NCBI GenBank assembly: GCA_944474755.1
Contig: OX104113.1
Location: 46,316,980-46,380,979, forward strand
Origin: Limnoperna fortunei
Taxonomy: Eukaryota; Mollusca; Bivalvia; Mytilida; Modiolidae
DNA: 64,000 bases
Direction of reading: 5' to 3'
Part shown: positions 25,145-36,783 of the stretch, piece by piece
How positions within the stretch are numbered: position 1 is the stretch's first letter
Layout: every line of letters starts with the position of its first letter
The notes under the pieces: model-generated
What the model was told of the DNA's origin: nothing
The model's input: only the letters and a program-made list of their open reading frames with translations
Database searches by the model: none
Translations under genes and position numbers: made by a program

Positions 25145-27040
25145 ACAAATTACATAGTGGAACCAACACAGGAAATACTTAGCTCAGTTTTGATTCCACG
25201 TAGTTTTTATGGGGAGACCACACCCAAAATTAGCTCACTGAACCTAAATGACTTAAATGTGACATTGCAGGAAGGAAAGGTGTTGGGTGAAGCCGTTGAA
25301 GCTGATATTTTAAACTCGAGGCACGCCCCGTGTGTAGCGAATACCAAGACTACCGGATCTGACAATCAAACATTACCGAAACAACAGCAGCAATTATTTG
25401 AGGAATCGAGCGCACTCCTCACATCAGACCAGAAAGGCAAATTAAAAGCCTTACTATGGGAATTTTCTGATGTTTTTGCAAAAGACGAATTTGGCTTTAT
25501 ATCATTTACCGAAATAGAACATGAAATTGACACGGGCTCTGCCCGCCCTATCAAACAAAGAATCCGGCGTACACCTGTTTGTTTCGCACAAGAAGAGGAA
25601 CAACATTTAAAGAAAATGTTAGACGCTAAAATAATTGAGCCGTCAACATCGGAATGGGCGTCAGCACCAATCTTAGTAAGAAAGCGAGACGGTTCTGTCC
25701 GCTGGTGTATTGACTACCGGAAATTAAACTCAGTCACGAAGAAAGACGTTTACTCGTTACCAATGAGATGAATGCTTGGACACATTAGCTGGAAATAGCT
25801 AGTTTTCAAAGCTAGATACAAACAGCGCCTATTACCAAATTAAAGTGAAGGAGTCAGACAAGGAGAAAACTGCTTTTATCACTAAGTATGGACTTTTCCA
25901 TTTTGTATGTATGAGCTTTGGCCTATGTAATCCGCCAGGAACGTATGCTAGGGTGATGAACCTAGTTCTACGTGGATTGACATGGAATGTAGTTCTAGCA
26001 TTCCTGGACGACATTTTAGTGTTAGGAAAAACATACGAGGACCATTTACAGAACCTACGATCTGTACTTGAACGTTTCAGGCGGCACGGTTTAAAGTTGA
26101 AACCGCAAAAATGGGACCTTTTTAAAAAAGAGATACACGTTTTAGGGGGAAAAGTGAATAAAGATGGTATGGCAATAGGAGACGAATATATTGATGTAGT
26201 TAAAAATTGGCCGGAACCCCCAACAACCACAGAGGTGGAACAGTTTTTAGGCTTCGCTAATTACCATAGGAACTTTATCAAGAAATTTGCAGATATTTCT
26301 TACCCGTTATATCAGTTCACCGGTAAAAAACCGTATAAATGGGGACATACTGAGCAAGATGTGTTTGATAAATTGAAACTATTACTGACGACAACGCCTT
26401 TATTAGCTCTACCGAATAGCACGGATCCGTTTATATTGGATACTGATGCCTGGAACTTGGCCATTGGCGCAGAATTAATTCAAGTTCAAAATGCAGTTGA
26501 ACGTACAGTGGCGTATGGTAGCTGTTCGTTGAGTAATGAACAGAAGAAAAAATTGTACAACACGGAAAGAACTACTAGCAGTCGTGAAATTTACCAGACA
26601 ATACAGACATTATTTACTTGGACGAGAATTTACAGTTAGAACCTACCACAGCAGCCTGACCTGGATACTCAACTTTAAGGATCCACAGGGACAAATCGCT
26701 CGATGGTTGGAAGAGCTAAGCCAGTATCACATGACAGTACAACATCGACCGGGTAAGACACACTTTAATGCAGATGCATTGTCACGCATATCGGAAATGA
26801 TGTGTACAGACATGAGGACAGAAGCAGGTAAAACAATATCCTTGTGGGGCATGTCATTATTGTACCACTGCTCACCAAAATTGGTTTGGATTCCAGGAGC
26901 AAGTGGACAATGTTATACCGGTGGCATCGTTACCGGAGGATTAAAGCGAAAATCAGGCAGAACCGGACGAACCAGTACAACTACACGTTCAGGGCATAGT
27001 ATTTCCGGACACCTTGACTACACAAGATACAAGATTTAAC
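25145..27040 (+). pseudogene. Reverse transcriptase and RNase H relic
   Basis: RT begins in the frame 25070-25771, with the pre-RT helix (LLWEFSDVFAKDEFGF), the PIKQRIRRTP segment and WASAPILVRKRDGSVRWCID (palm, near 25655-25715). A stop and shift at about 25770-25845 separate it from the second part (25845-26639), which carries the catalytic FLDDIL motif near 26002 and LGFANYHRNFIKKFA of the connection. RNase H starts at DPFILDTDAWNLAIGAEL (first acidic residue kept); a +1 shift near 26540-26580 leads to TRKELLAVVKFTRQYRHYLLG and HRPGKTHFNADALSR. Protease motifs (DTG/DSG) are absent upstream, so the gag end and protease were lost together by deletion around 25150. Confidence 0.9.
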
Positions 27041-28130
27041 CAGATAATTCATTACCACCGGACAATTCAGTAGAACCGGACTGTTCACTATCACCCCGTA
27101 ATGACGGGGAGACCCAAAACGTGACAAGTCACTGGAACTTTAATTTGACCGAAATACAGGACATGACTCAGACAACTACAAAGACATTACCAGATTTATG
27201 TCACAGTTCAATTGAATTAGTAAGCTCACCACTAGGTATGTCAGTATACGCGACATATTTGAACTCTTCAAATGTATATTCGATAACCGATTGTGGACTT
27301 GAAGCGAATACTTATACACCTGAACAACTCAAAACTTTCCAGTCTCAAGATACAGACTTGGAGTTAATTTTGTTATGGCTAACGAATAAGGTGGAGCCAT
27401 CGAAAGCCACAATTTTCAGATCAAGCCAACGGGGGAAAAATATTGGATAAACAAAGAGATGTTATTCCTAGACGATAGTGGCGTCTTAAGACACTTGGAC
27501 AAAAAAGGGAGTAGTTCAAGATTAGTAGTACCAAAGGACCTTGTTACAGGTAATGACTTTAAATCACGATATTCCAGCGGCAGGACATCAAGGTATTCAG
27601 CGGACTACCTTAAGAATTAAAGCGAAATACCAATGGTATGGTATGACTGGGCAAATCAGAAATTTTGTGCAAACGTGCCGTACAAGTAATGTTAATAAGA
27701 GGCCAAACAGGCGGACCCAAATGTCCGTTAACCCAGTATTATGCAGGTGCACCTATGGAACGAGTGCACCTGGACTTTCTAGGACCATTACCGGAAACGA
27801 AATATAGAAACGCCCACATACTAGTCATGGTGGACCAGTTTTCAAAATGGGTTGAATGCATACCTTTACCTGTACAAACAGCGGAACAGACAGCAAGAGC
27901 AGCACTTATTGAGTATTTTCTCGTTTCGGCTTTCCTTTTCATGTGTTCACATACCAAGGACGTAACTTTGAGAGTAGATTTGATAACGTTGCTAGCAAAA
28001 TTATCGCCAAGTAGGCAGGCACAGTTCAGAAGAATAGGCAATGATTACGTAAGAGAACAATCAACAGTAAATCGGGTTTTACCCGTTAACAAGTATACTA
28101 CAAGGAACAAGGGATCATATCAAGGGAGAC
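27040..28130 (+). pseudogene. Integrase relic
   Basis: After a degraded linker (27040-27530), the zinc-binding domain has H-x(n)-H in LNHDIPAAGHQGI (near 27549), but its second cysteine is now serine (FVQTCRTSN). A shift leads to the catalytic core: ERVHLDFLGPLP (first catalytic D, near 27758) and ILVMVDQFSKWVECIPLP. A further shift falls near 27915; in the restored local frame the block FTYQGRNFES near 27945-27975 has Y where the family has the second catalytic D. The third catalytic residue (E) and the C-terminal domain were not found. Confidence 0.85.
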
Positions 28131-28997
28131 GCTATCCCGTTACTTCAGAAATACGTAGAAGTACAACCAGTACCGACACCCGTCGATGCTGTCGTCGCGG
28201 ACGCGAGACTAATTATGAACAGGAAAAAGGCTAAACAAGCAGAAGTTACTAAGACAGATACCAGGCCAGAGGAGCCAGACGAAAATAATAATTCGAAGAC
28301 AACAGTTCAAAGAATATCCGTTATTTCTAAAGCATTTGATAGTCATTTTCACTTGGATAGAGCCAGCATATTGCTTACAGGTTCCTTAGATTTAACCATG
28401 GATAGTTGGTTGAGTAGACAAGTTGTACCTACACCTTCGATTCCAGTAGATATCGTAGGAGGAGTAATAAACTATTGCGACCCAGTCACGTACCCGACGA
28501 TATGGCCGGAATCACAATGGAAAGTATTTTACCCAAGACAATTTTGATCAGTTAGAGCAGACCTTGTAGAATGCAAGAGTGGCAGGCCTAGGCGAGATAG
28601 GTCTAGACCGCACCTGTAAAAATATGCAGTATATGAAAGAGCTTTAGAAATCTTATCGATTCATTGCGAACCAGAACAATGCATTCACTTGCATTGCTTC
28701 CACGGAACCATGAACACAGTTCGTAAGTGGAGAAGTAAATTTGTTAACACTTATTTCAGTTTCACATTAAAGGTTAAAGAGTTTAACCACGAACAGAGAG
28801 AAGCGGTAAAGTTGATACCGGACCATAGACTTTTGCTGGAGACGGACTCTCCATACACGACAACGTCAGCAGTTGCGAGGCAGATGAGCCCAGTTTACTT
28901 AGGAGAAGTAGCTTTGATAGTAGCGGGGATACGAGACCAACCAGTGGCAGAAATTTTGAACTTGACACTACAAAATGGACAATATTTGTATAAATGA
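28130..28997 (+). pseudogene. TatD-family metal-dependent hydrolase domain inside the LTR element
   Basis: The frame is open from about 28130; the first methionine is at 28215. After about 40 charged residues comes FDSHFHLDR (near 28337), the H-x-H metal site that opens TatD nucleases, then IPVDIVGGVINYCDP. The frame breaks near 28540; in a neighbouring frame GLGEIGLDRT (near 28589) supplies the metal-binding E. About 60 residues that normally lie between are missing. The last frame has CIHLHCFHGT (metal-binding H, near 28675), LLLETDSPY (catalytic D, near 28833) and YLGEVALIVAGIRDQPVAEI, ending at 28997. TatD proteins are TIM-barrel 3'-5' DNases or hydrolases. Here the domain lies between integrase and polypurine tract on the element's coding strand. 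It is dead in this copy. Confidence 0.82.
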
Positions 28998-29623
28998 CTA
29001 CGGTAGTCCGCAGAGGCAACTGATGAGAACCTGTGGATCAGGATAGATGTTGATTAATTGAGAACCTGTTGATCAGGATAGAGATTGATTATTTCAGCAG
29101 GGGCTGAATAATCGTTGTATTTAACTTTTATTCACGCAGAGGCTTAATAAACTTTTGTATTTTATTTTGTCAAGCAGGGGAGCTGGACAGGCGTTTTATA
29201 TTTAACTCTCTGAATTATTTTTGGTAGTTGACTTCAATTCAAGCAGAGGCTGATTGATTTCAAGATGTGATTATGTAGTGTTAGACTTCAAATTCAGATA
29301 GAGGCTAAAATAACTTTTGTATTGGACTCTCCTGCTGAGGAATTTATTGTTAGAAATGTCTATGATCAAGCCGTGTTCAGAGGAACTATGTCAATTGTAT
29401 TTTAAGTCAAAATGTGATTAAGTGTTAATTTGGTGATTCAACAATCTGTCTATGTAATGGTGCATTGTACTGAAGGTAGAAGTTTCCCCGTCACTCAGAG
29501 AACCGGAGAACTGTGTATAGATGAACTTTACATTGGTGACAACGTTATTGGTATTATAACCCCGTAGTAGGACCAAACGTTGGGAGTATATGAAATTAAA
29601 GAAGTAGGGAACCCGCTTTTTTC
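28998..29623. other. 3' untranslated part of the LTR element
   Basis: Between the TatD relic and the polypurine tract. Contains a short local repeat (gagaacctgt.gatcaggatag twice, near 29023 and 29060) and several 'agcagaggct' variants (near 29096, 29135, 29251, 29300). Confidence 0.6.
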
Positions 29624-29637
29624 AAAGTGGGGGAGAG
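29624..29637 (+). other. Polypurine tract
   Basis: The purine-rich run AAAGTGGGGGAGAG abuts the 3' LTR, where plus-strand priming takes place in LTR elements. Confidence 0.7.
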
Positions 29638-29965
29638 TGTGGTGTACGGTAACACCACGGTAGTGGTTATTCTCGCACGTGTGCTGTACATGTAGATATG
29701 TACATTAGTTGGTATTCGGTTATACCGTAATGGAATAGATCCCTGAATAAGACACTGCCGTAGTTAGCTCTACATAGGAAGTAACCAGTAGGTGAATGAT
29801 GTTGCACTGCTGTAGTCAGGCGGGAGTGTGAAGCAGACGATAGAAGACTCACAGTTGACCTGAGATCTGACAACTTATAATTAGTGAGTACATGTTGTAT
29901 ATGTGATTTACAAATGCCCCCGTGTCGGGTGCCTATCTAATATTCGGTAATCACAACATTCTTGT
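29638..29965 (+). repeat. 3' LTR
   Basis: 328 bp, same ends as the 5' LTR with small indels (for example extra bases near 29890). Preceded directly by a polypurine tract. Confidence 0.88.
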
Positions 29966-30149
29966 AGGAAAAATGTTTGTTTTGATATTTAATCAAAAAT
30001 GTAAGATATTTGATGACAGAAACTTACATACTGTGTATTAATTTCATTTATGACCTGGCTTTATATAAAGGGAGAATGATTGTGAGCAGACGGCCTAAAA
30101 AATGAGAGCATGCCTCGTTAAGTTTAAAACACGACTATTTTCTTCTTCA

Positions 30150-30245
30150 CATCCTCCCAAGTCAGGGGTTCTGAGTCCGCGTTCGCTCCATCATGGGGTG
30201 ATGATGGAGCGAACGCGGACTCCGAACCCCTGACTTGGGAGGATG
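30150..30245. mobile_element. 96-bp fold-back element with 9-bp target duplication
   Basis: A near-perfect inverted repeat: arms 30150-30193 and 30202-30245 (44 bp each, one mismatch), loop of 8 bp. It starts CATCCTCCCAAGTCAGGGG and is flanked by perfect direct repeats TCTTCTTCA (30141-30149 and 30246-30254). It has no coding capacity. The 9-bp duplication fits MULE-type integration. A transcript would fold into a long hairpin. Confidence 0.85.
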
Positions 30246-30677
30246 TCTTCTTCAATACATACATCATAAGTTGATTTTGTCAACATTTACAGTTGGAATT
30301 GGTATAGCGTAGTGTTAAATATGCCTGCATATTAGTTATACAGTCCGTGTCAAAAAATATATAAATCATTCCACACTATGCATTTTAATACCACAAAGAC
30401 AGGTATGATTTAACTTGACTAAATTAACCAAGAATTCACAGCAGCTTCTAACTAAAGCTTACATGTTCTTTATTTCTAAAAACGAAAAATCCTAAGTTAT
30501 TAAATCAAAGAAGGGATAATAAAAAATGATTTTTTTATTGACGGCATATTTGTCGCGTTTTCCAACGAATAGTTAATATAACAATTAATAAAAATTGTGG
30601 TATCTATTCACAAGAGGAATATTGTATTCAATGTTTTTTTAAGACAACGATTTTGCTCATAACAATTGTACCTAGTT

Positions 30678-31903
30678 ATACCCCCCGCTTGAAAAGCGGG
30701 GGTATATAGTGTTCATGGTGTCCGTCCGTCTGTCCGTCCGTTACACTTTCTATTATTTGCAACTCCTCCTACACCACTAAAAGGAATTTGATGAAACTTA
30801 CACAGAATCTTTGTCTCATAGTGCCATTGTGCAGTAGATATTTAACATTTTGATCGGAATGATATTTGGGGTTTCCCATAGAAAAACATGGACTTTGTCA
30901 TTGACCTAAGGGGGTCCCTATCTCTTATGTGCAACTCCTTCTACACCACTGAATGGAATTTAATGAAACTTGCACAGAATCCTTGTCACATTGTGCCATT
31001 GTGCAGGAGATATTTAACATTTTGATCGGAATGATATTTGGGGTTTCCCATAGAAAAACATGGACTTTGTCATTGACCTAAAGGGGTCCTCATCTCTTAT
31101 GTGCAACTCCTCCTACACCACTGAATGGAATTTTTGAAACTTACACAGAATCCTTGTCACATAGTGCCATTGTGCAGGAGATATTAAACATTTTGATCGG
31201 ATCGATATTTGGGGTTTCCCATAGAAAAACATGGACATTGTCATTGACCTAAGGGGGTCCCCATCTCTTATGTGCAACTCCTCCTACACCACTGAATGGA
31301 ATTTGTCGAAACTTACACAGAATCCTTGTCACATAGTGCCATTGTGCAGGAGATATTTAACATTTTGATCGGAATGATATTTGGGGTTTCCCATAGAAAA
31401 ACATGGACTGTCATTGACATAAGGGGATACCCATCTCTTATGTGCAACTCCTCCTACACCACTGAATGGAATTTGATGAAACTTACACAGAATCCATGTC
31501 ACATAGTGCCATTGTGCAGGAGATATTTAACATTTTGATCGGAATGATATTTGGGGTTTCCCATAGAAAAACACGGAGTTTGTAATGGACATAATGGCAT
31601 ACCCATCTTTTATGTGCAACTCCTCCTACACCACTGAATGTAATTTGTTGAAACTTACACAGAATCTTGGTCACATATTGCCATTGTGCATTGGATATTA
31701 AACATTTTGATCAGAATATTATTGGAGTTTTGCCATAGAAAAACATGGACTTTGTCATTGACATAGGGGATGCCTTTCTTTGGGGGATTGGGGAGGGTTA
31801 CATGTATTATCTGCAAATTCGCCTTCACGTTTAACTAGATAAAGTTTCAATTTCACAGTTAAGAACACCTGAATTTTCAAAGTAATTGTCAAGCGGGGGG
31901 TAT
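30678..31903. mobile_element. Inverted-repeat element with internal 171-bp tandem array
   Basis: The ends are perfect inverted repeats ATACCCCCCGCTTG (30678-30691 and complement at 31890-31903). The left end can also form a small hairpin (cccgctt-gaa-aagcggg) and is followed by gtccgtccgtctgtccgtccg. The body holds about six direct repeats of 170-172 bp, judged from the recurring 'ggggtttcccatagaaaaacatgg' at about 30870, 31042, 31213, 31385, 31555 and (diverged) 31726. The middle units are nearly identical. No transposase is present. The plan (ends, central tandem array, unique right part) resembles pearl/Helitron-type mollusc elements, but the inverted ends fit a DNA transposon better. Confidence 0.8.
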
Positions 31904-31970
31904 CAATGGTGAGCATTGCTTACAGGTTTTTTTACTCTAGTAATAATTATGTTTGAATGCTTACACAAAA

Positions 31971-32300
31971 TGTCTCGCAAACGAACCTGCATTGCACCTA
32001 GAATCTTGAGCATGCTGAAACACCCCCCCCCCCCCCCCCCCCACAAAAAAAAATACAAATTTTTACAATGATAATGCTATGTCCTATAAAATTACCCGGC
32101 AGCCATTTCAAAACAACAGTCATTTTGAAAACTCCAAAAATGGATTGCAAATTTTCAAGTCATCTTTAACATGTTCTCAAAGTTTCATATTGATTGGACA
32201 TTGCATCTCAGAGAAAATGTGCTTACAAGATTAAGCGGAAAGAAAAAAAAGAAGAAACCGGACAAAACAATATGTCTCCCAAAACTTCGTTTGGGAGACA
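31971..32300. mobile_element. MITE with TGTCTCCCAAACGAA ends
   Basis: Left end TGTCTCGCAAACGAA and right end TTCGTTTGGGAGACA form terminal inverted repeats around 330 bp. It contains an uninterrupted run of 20 C (32023-32042). A related copy lies just downstream in the same orientation. Confidence 0.75.
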
Positions 32301-32462
32301 TAATAGGAATAATTACTTAGAAACGGTGTAAAAACAATAACTTTCCCAAAACTAGTTTTGGGCGACTTAATAAGAAACTGGACAACAACAATGTGTCTAC
32401 CTAAACTTCGTTTTGGAAAAAAAGAAAAAAGAATAAGATTATGTTGGGATGCCAACACAAAT

Positions 32463-33126
32463 TGTCTCCCAAACGAACCCCATTGCCACTATAATCTTCA
32501 GCATGTTAAAAAAACAAAATTGGAATTTTTACCAGGATAATGCAATTTCCTAAATATTGACCCCATTTCCATGGAAACGGCATCAATTTTGAAAAATCCA
32601 AAAATTAATTGCAAAACTTTAGGTCATTCTTAACATGTTCCCAAAGTTTCATATTAATTGGACATTGCATCTCAGAGAAAATGTGCGGACTATATTGAAC
32701 GGAAAGAAGAACAATAAGAAGAAACTGGACAAAAACCATACGTCTGCAAAAACTTCGTTTAGTTAAAACATATTTTATTTTATTTGCTCAAATATGCAAA
32801 AAGGATAAGACACAAGTTAATCAAACTTATGAAGTCTTCTCCAGTATACAATATGTTACAAAAATATTGATAGAGCATCGTACATTGTAATATAATACTA
32901 ATTATATTTTGTTTGTTGCAGACATAACAAAACTTTTTATGACAAATATTAAAGGCAAAATAGAAAGAAGAAGGGAATTAAATAAAGAAAAATTGATGTG
33001 ATAGATGTGATGGACGTGATGATGAGTGTGGTTTCAAATCCTTGTATGAAATGATTCAAAATATTGGGAACCATTCTGACCCTTTTATATACTCAAATAC
33101 TAGACAATTTCGTTTGTGAGACATAA
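32463..33126. mobile_element. Second MITE of the same family, probably interrupted
   Basis: It begins TGTCTCCCAAACGAA and matches the body of 31971-32300 up to about 32760 (including catctcagagaaaatgtg). The expected right end (tttcgtttgtgagaca) appears only at 33108-33126, suggesting that 32761-33107 is an insertion. Short palindromes between the two copies (cccaaaactagttttggg near 32345) carry related end sequence. Confidence 0.55.
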
Positions 33127-33660
33127 TAAGTAGAAGAAAAAGAAGACGAATTTGAATTTTCAATACACTTTATTAAATAAAACAATAAATCGCAGTTGTA
33201 CAAGGTATCAAAAATTCAAGTTACATATACTATAAACCTAACAAATACATTATTTTTACAAGCTATTGAACAAATTTGAAAATACATATAATTATATAGA
33301 CTTTAAACCCAACAATATACGATTAATACAATAGAAATAATAAAAGACTGTCCAACTGATCAAAGTCAGTTTACACTTTAAACATTATTGCCTACCTATT
33401 TTAAAATTAAAGAAACCTATAAATGTCTTTGTCCGACTGATCAAAGTCAACATGGACCGGTACACGCCAGTCCATGTTTTAACCTTAAAAACATCGCAGT
33501 TTACAATATATAAACAAGACAAGAAAATAAAAGTCAAATATACAATGTGCAATTAAAAAAACTTACCATTAAATATTAACAAAAAGCTTGTCATTAGAAA
33601 TAAAACACAATACAATATTAAAACGCCAAAAATCTGAAAAAGAATCAACATTATTTACAA
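33127..33660. other. AT-rich spacer before the LINE
   Basis: No coding signal. It may contain the 3' UTR of the minus-strand LINE that starts at about 33665. The block 'actgatcaaagtca' occurs twice (near 33355 and 33437). Confidence 0.4.
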
Positions 33661-34989
33661 ACATATAGTAGTGCGCGACCTAAATTCCTGGAGTGGGTCT
33701 GTTTGTCCGCCTCCAGTCCTCGGGTGCTACCACGTCACATAGGTGGCCACCTTCGCCTGGGTGGCAATCCACTGGAACAGTCGTCTTGGGGTCCTGTACT
33801 GCTTGGTCCATCGTTGCATGTTGGTACATTCTCCCAACTCGACTATTCCGTCCTACACCATTGGCTGTCTGGTAGTCTCTGGACAGCTGATCCTGGATGA
33901 CGTGCGGTCGGGTGGTACTTGAATCTCTGGACAACTGATCCTAGCTGACGGTGGATTAGCAGGAATCGATCTCCTAACCGGACAGCTGTCCGATGATGGC
34001 GTATGGACAGCTGTAGTAGATCGATTGGCACTGGCCTGAGGTGGCGTTTGGTCAGTGCTTGTGTACGTCGAAGGTCCAAAAATAAATGATTGAAACGAAC
34101 CTTCATCATTTTCGTTTCATTTTCTTACAATACTTTGAAAATAATTTAATAATTCTTTAATTCTCGGACGAGAAACGAAAATATGTGATAATCTTGTTGT
34201 ACACAACAAGAAGGACAAATATCAGATGGCTGATAACCAACTTTATAATAAAAATTTGTTAAGATCACTATATGCATACTATGAGGATATTCATAAACAT
34301 GACTAAATATGACATTTGCGTGGAGATGTGATTATAAAATATTATTCCAGGGGGACAGTAACTTTTTAGTACGGGAACTATCAAAATTTTGAACAACAGA
34401 TAACAAATAAATCATTTGTTGGGGACATTCATCGAGAACAACGCCGTTACTGATTCAGGTGCATTGTCAATATCTAGTTTTAAAAACGTATTGGTGAACA
34501 ACACAAATTTCAAATATTACTATTTAGAAAACGGTCTATCAAGGAATAGACGACTATAGTAAATCCAGATGTTGTTGGATACAGCTTTCACTACGAATGC
34601 TTAATATGCCAACAAGATCTGCTGCAGTAAATTTTCTTTTTAGAATAGTATCAAAAAGATTTTACCAGCAATAACAAATTTTCAAAATAAAAAGGTTCGT
34701 CGGTTTTAGGGGTAGGTAGTAAAGGATTAAAGAATAAAGGTTCTTCTAAAATGTCTGTAACTGAGGTATCTTCTATTTTAATTCTATAGATGACTCCATC
34801 TAGATAAATATTTCCAGGCTTGTATTATATCTTGATAAGAGCTTGGGATGTTGTGATACTGAAAATCCCCATCCAATAGTAACAATTGAACATCACAAAT
34901 GTTTTTATCTAAATGTAGCTAAAACACGTGTTTGTGTTTATTTTCCATGTACGGTCACGTGTGTTTACCTTACCTGTATATATTGTTTT

Positions 34990-35163
34990 GTTTGTTTGAT
35001 GGTGTTTAACGCCACTTTCAGCAATTTTTCAGCTATATCATGGCGTCCAGTTTTTATTGGGGAGGAAGCCGGAGTACCCGGAGAAAACCCCCGACCTGCG
35101 GTAGGAAAATTGGCAATCCTTGTCAATTAAGATTGGAGTCGAGTACACCCTGCCGGCAGTGAA
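34990..35163 (-). mobile_element. SINE body, head truncated
   Basis: Same family as 38154-38420: tail 'gtttgatggtgtttaacgcc' through the body to 'accctgccggcagtga'. It stops just before the B box, so the tRNA-like head is missing, as expected for 5' truncation during retroposition. Confidence 0.8.
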
Positions 35164-36496
35164 CCTGTATATATGCTTATTACTAGTAGACCTGTATTTT
35201 TATTATTATGATAATAAGGTTCAAAGTGGCATGTGTAGGTAGCACGAGCCTTATGTAGCGGGAAGATATTTCTTGGTTTACGAAATTCTTTTCGTATGCC
35301 ATCGACGCTCGGTTTTCAGTGCAGCTAGACCGCTTCCCCCACCCCCACACCCACCCTGTCAGTTTTTTTTCAGAAAACATATAAATTTATTATATTTAAA
35401 CTTATATAAATTGTTTTCATTGCTATATGGTCTTAATATAACGTTTTTGTCGTTGTAGAAATATAGATGATTGCAGCGGCCAGAGCAGTGTTATTTTGTG
35501 GACATTATGTTTATTTTTTACTGTATTAATAAAATCGTTGGCTGCGTAACTGGCGAGCTGTTCCAATATTATACACGTGTTGTGGTATTATTGATAAATA
35601 CTTTATGTGCGTTTAAGGAACGAATAAGAACATAATTCAAATTAGAAACAGTGGACAAAAAATAGTAACAAGAGTGAACTTTTTCCCATTCATTATTGTT
35701 AAAAATCTATACATAAATTGAATTCGAAAATCATGAATTCTAGATAAAATATTAACTAAACCCTGTCCTCCAGTACATACAGGAAGATTTCTTTGGAAAT
35801 TCAAAGTTTTTTGGGAAGAAAGTCTACAAATTTATTTCGAATGGCATTAATAATTTCATTGAACACGGCTACTTAATTTAATCCATGACACAACTTTGAT
35901 GCAGACAGTAAGTTAACTAAAAGGGTTCGTCTTCTAAGTGACAAACCACGAGCAAATGGTTTCCACCTATCAAGTTTAACAGTAATATCCTTCTATATCC
36001 CTTCCCAATTTTGATTATAAATATCCGTATTGTTCCGAACAAAGGTGCCTAAAACTTTAAGGCCTTTATTGTTCCACTTGAGACCAAGTGGACAATCATT
36101 TCTGTTTTTCCAACTACGAACTAACAAACCCTCAGACTTTTGTAAATTAATTTTTGAATTTGAAGCTTTCTGATAGATATCTAACCAGAAAGACAACTTT
36201 TCGTAAACATAATCTTTTGTTAAAAGGGTATCCAGATCATTTGTCATATGCGGATAGACAAATTTTCTGGTCATCAGATAATGGACGTTCAAGACCTGAT
36301 AAGCCGACTTTTGACCTTAATTTTTTGTAAAAGAGGTTCAAGGCAAATAGCGTAAAGCTGACCTGACAAGCAATATCCTTTCGTATACCTCTTTTAAACT
36401 CAAAAGGAGACGATTTATTAATTTTAAGTAAACTATGTAGATCTGTATTAATGGATTTTATACACGATATAAAATAATCACCAAATCCGAAGGATT

Positions 36497-36783
36497 CTAA
36501 TGTCTTCATCAAATAAATAAATTTTGTGAGAATACTGACTTTTGATTGGCTGAAAAATATTTTCTATCAGAGTATGGAAAACAAATTTGATCGTCATGGA
36601 GACACGTGCCCTTTGACGTCATATATTACTCCACGGGAAACTAACAGTTTTTGTCTTGATCTGATTTTTCAAAAATGTCCAGTTAAAAAATAAAATTGCT
36701 ACGCGGATTATACAATGTGCAAAACGGAAATTTTGTTATCCCTCGATGGAGAAAATATTTTTTGTAGTTAATCCTTAAATAAC
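36497..36783. mobile_element. Insertion inside the LINE RT
   Basis: The LINE reading frame jumps from HHGYL to MKTLESF across this stretch. The insert carries the inverted repeat AAAAATATTTTCT / AGAAAATATTTTT (near 36551 and 36750), and both borders show an ATTT-type repeat. The class is not certain. Confidence 0.45.

Larger units (their letters stand above)
23020..29965 (+). mobile_element. Ty3/gypsy LTR retrotransposon carrying a TatD-like ORF
   Basis: Two direct LTRs (23020-23339 and 29638-29965) enclose, in order, gag relic, reverse transcriptase, RNase H, zinc-binding and core parts of integrase, and then a TatD-type metal-dependent hydrolase. The RT-RH-IN order is diagnostic of Ty3/gypsy. 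A candidate 5-bp target duplication AGGAA (23011-23015, 29966-29970) fits the right border exactly and the left border to within 4 bp. The LTRs differ at about 8% of positions by eye, so the insertion is old, in line with the stops and frameshifts. The gag zinc knuckle, the protease and the end of the integrase core were not found, which implies internal deletions. A canonical tRNA primer site directly after the left LTR was not recognised. Confidence 0.9.

Noticed and set aside
31296..31538. 80-codon frame in the 171-bp array
   Set aside because: It arises from the tandem units; the frame is not kept between units because unit length is not a multiple of three throughout.
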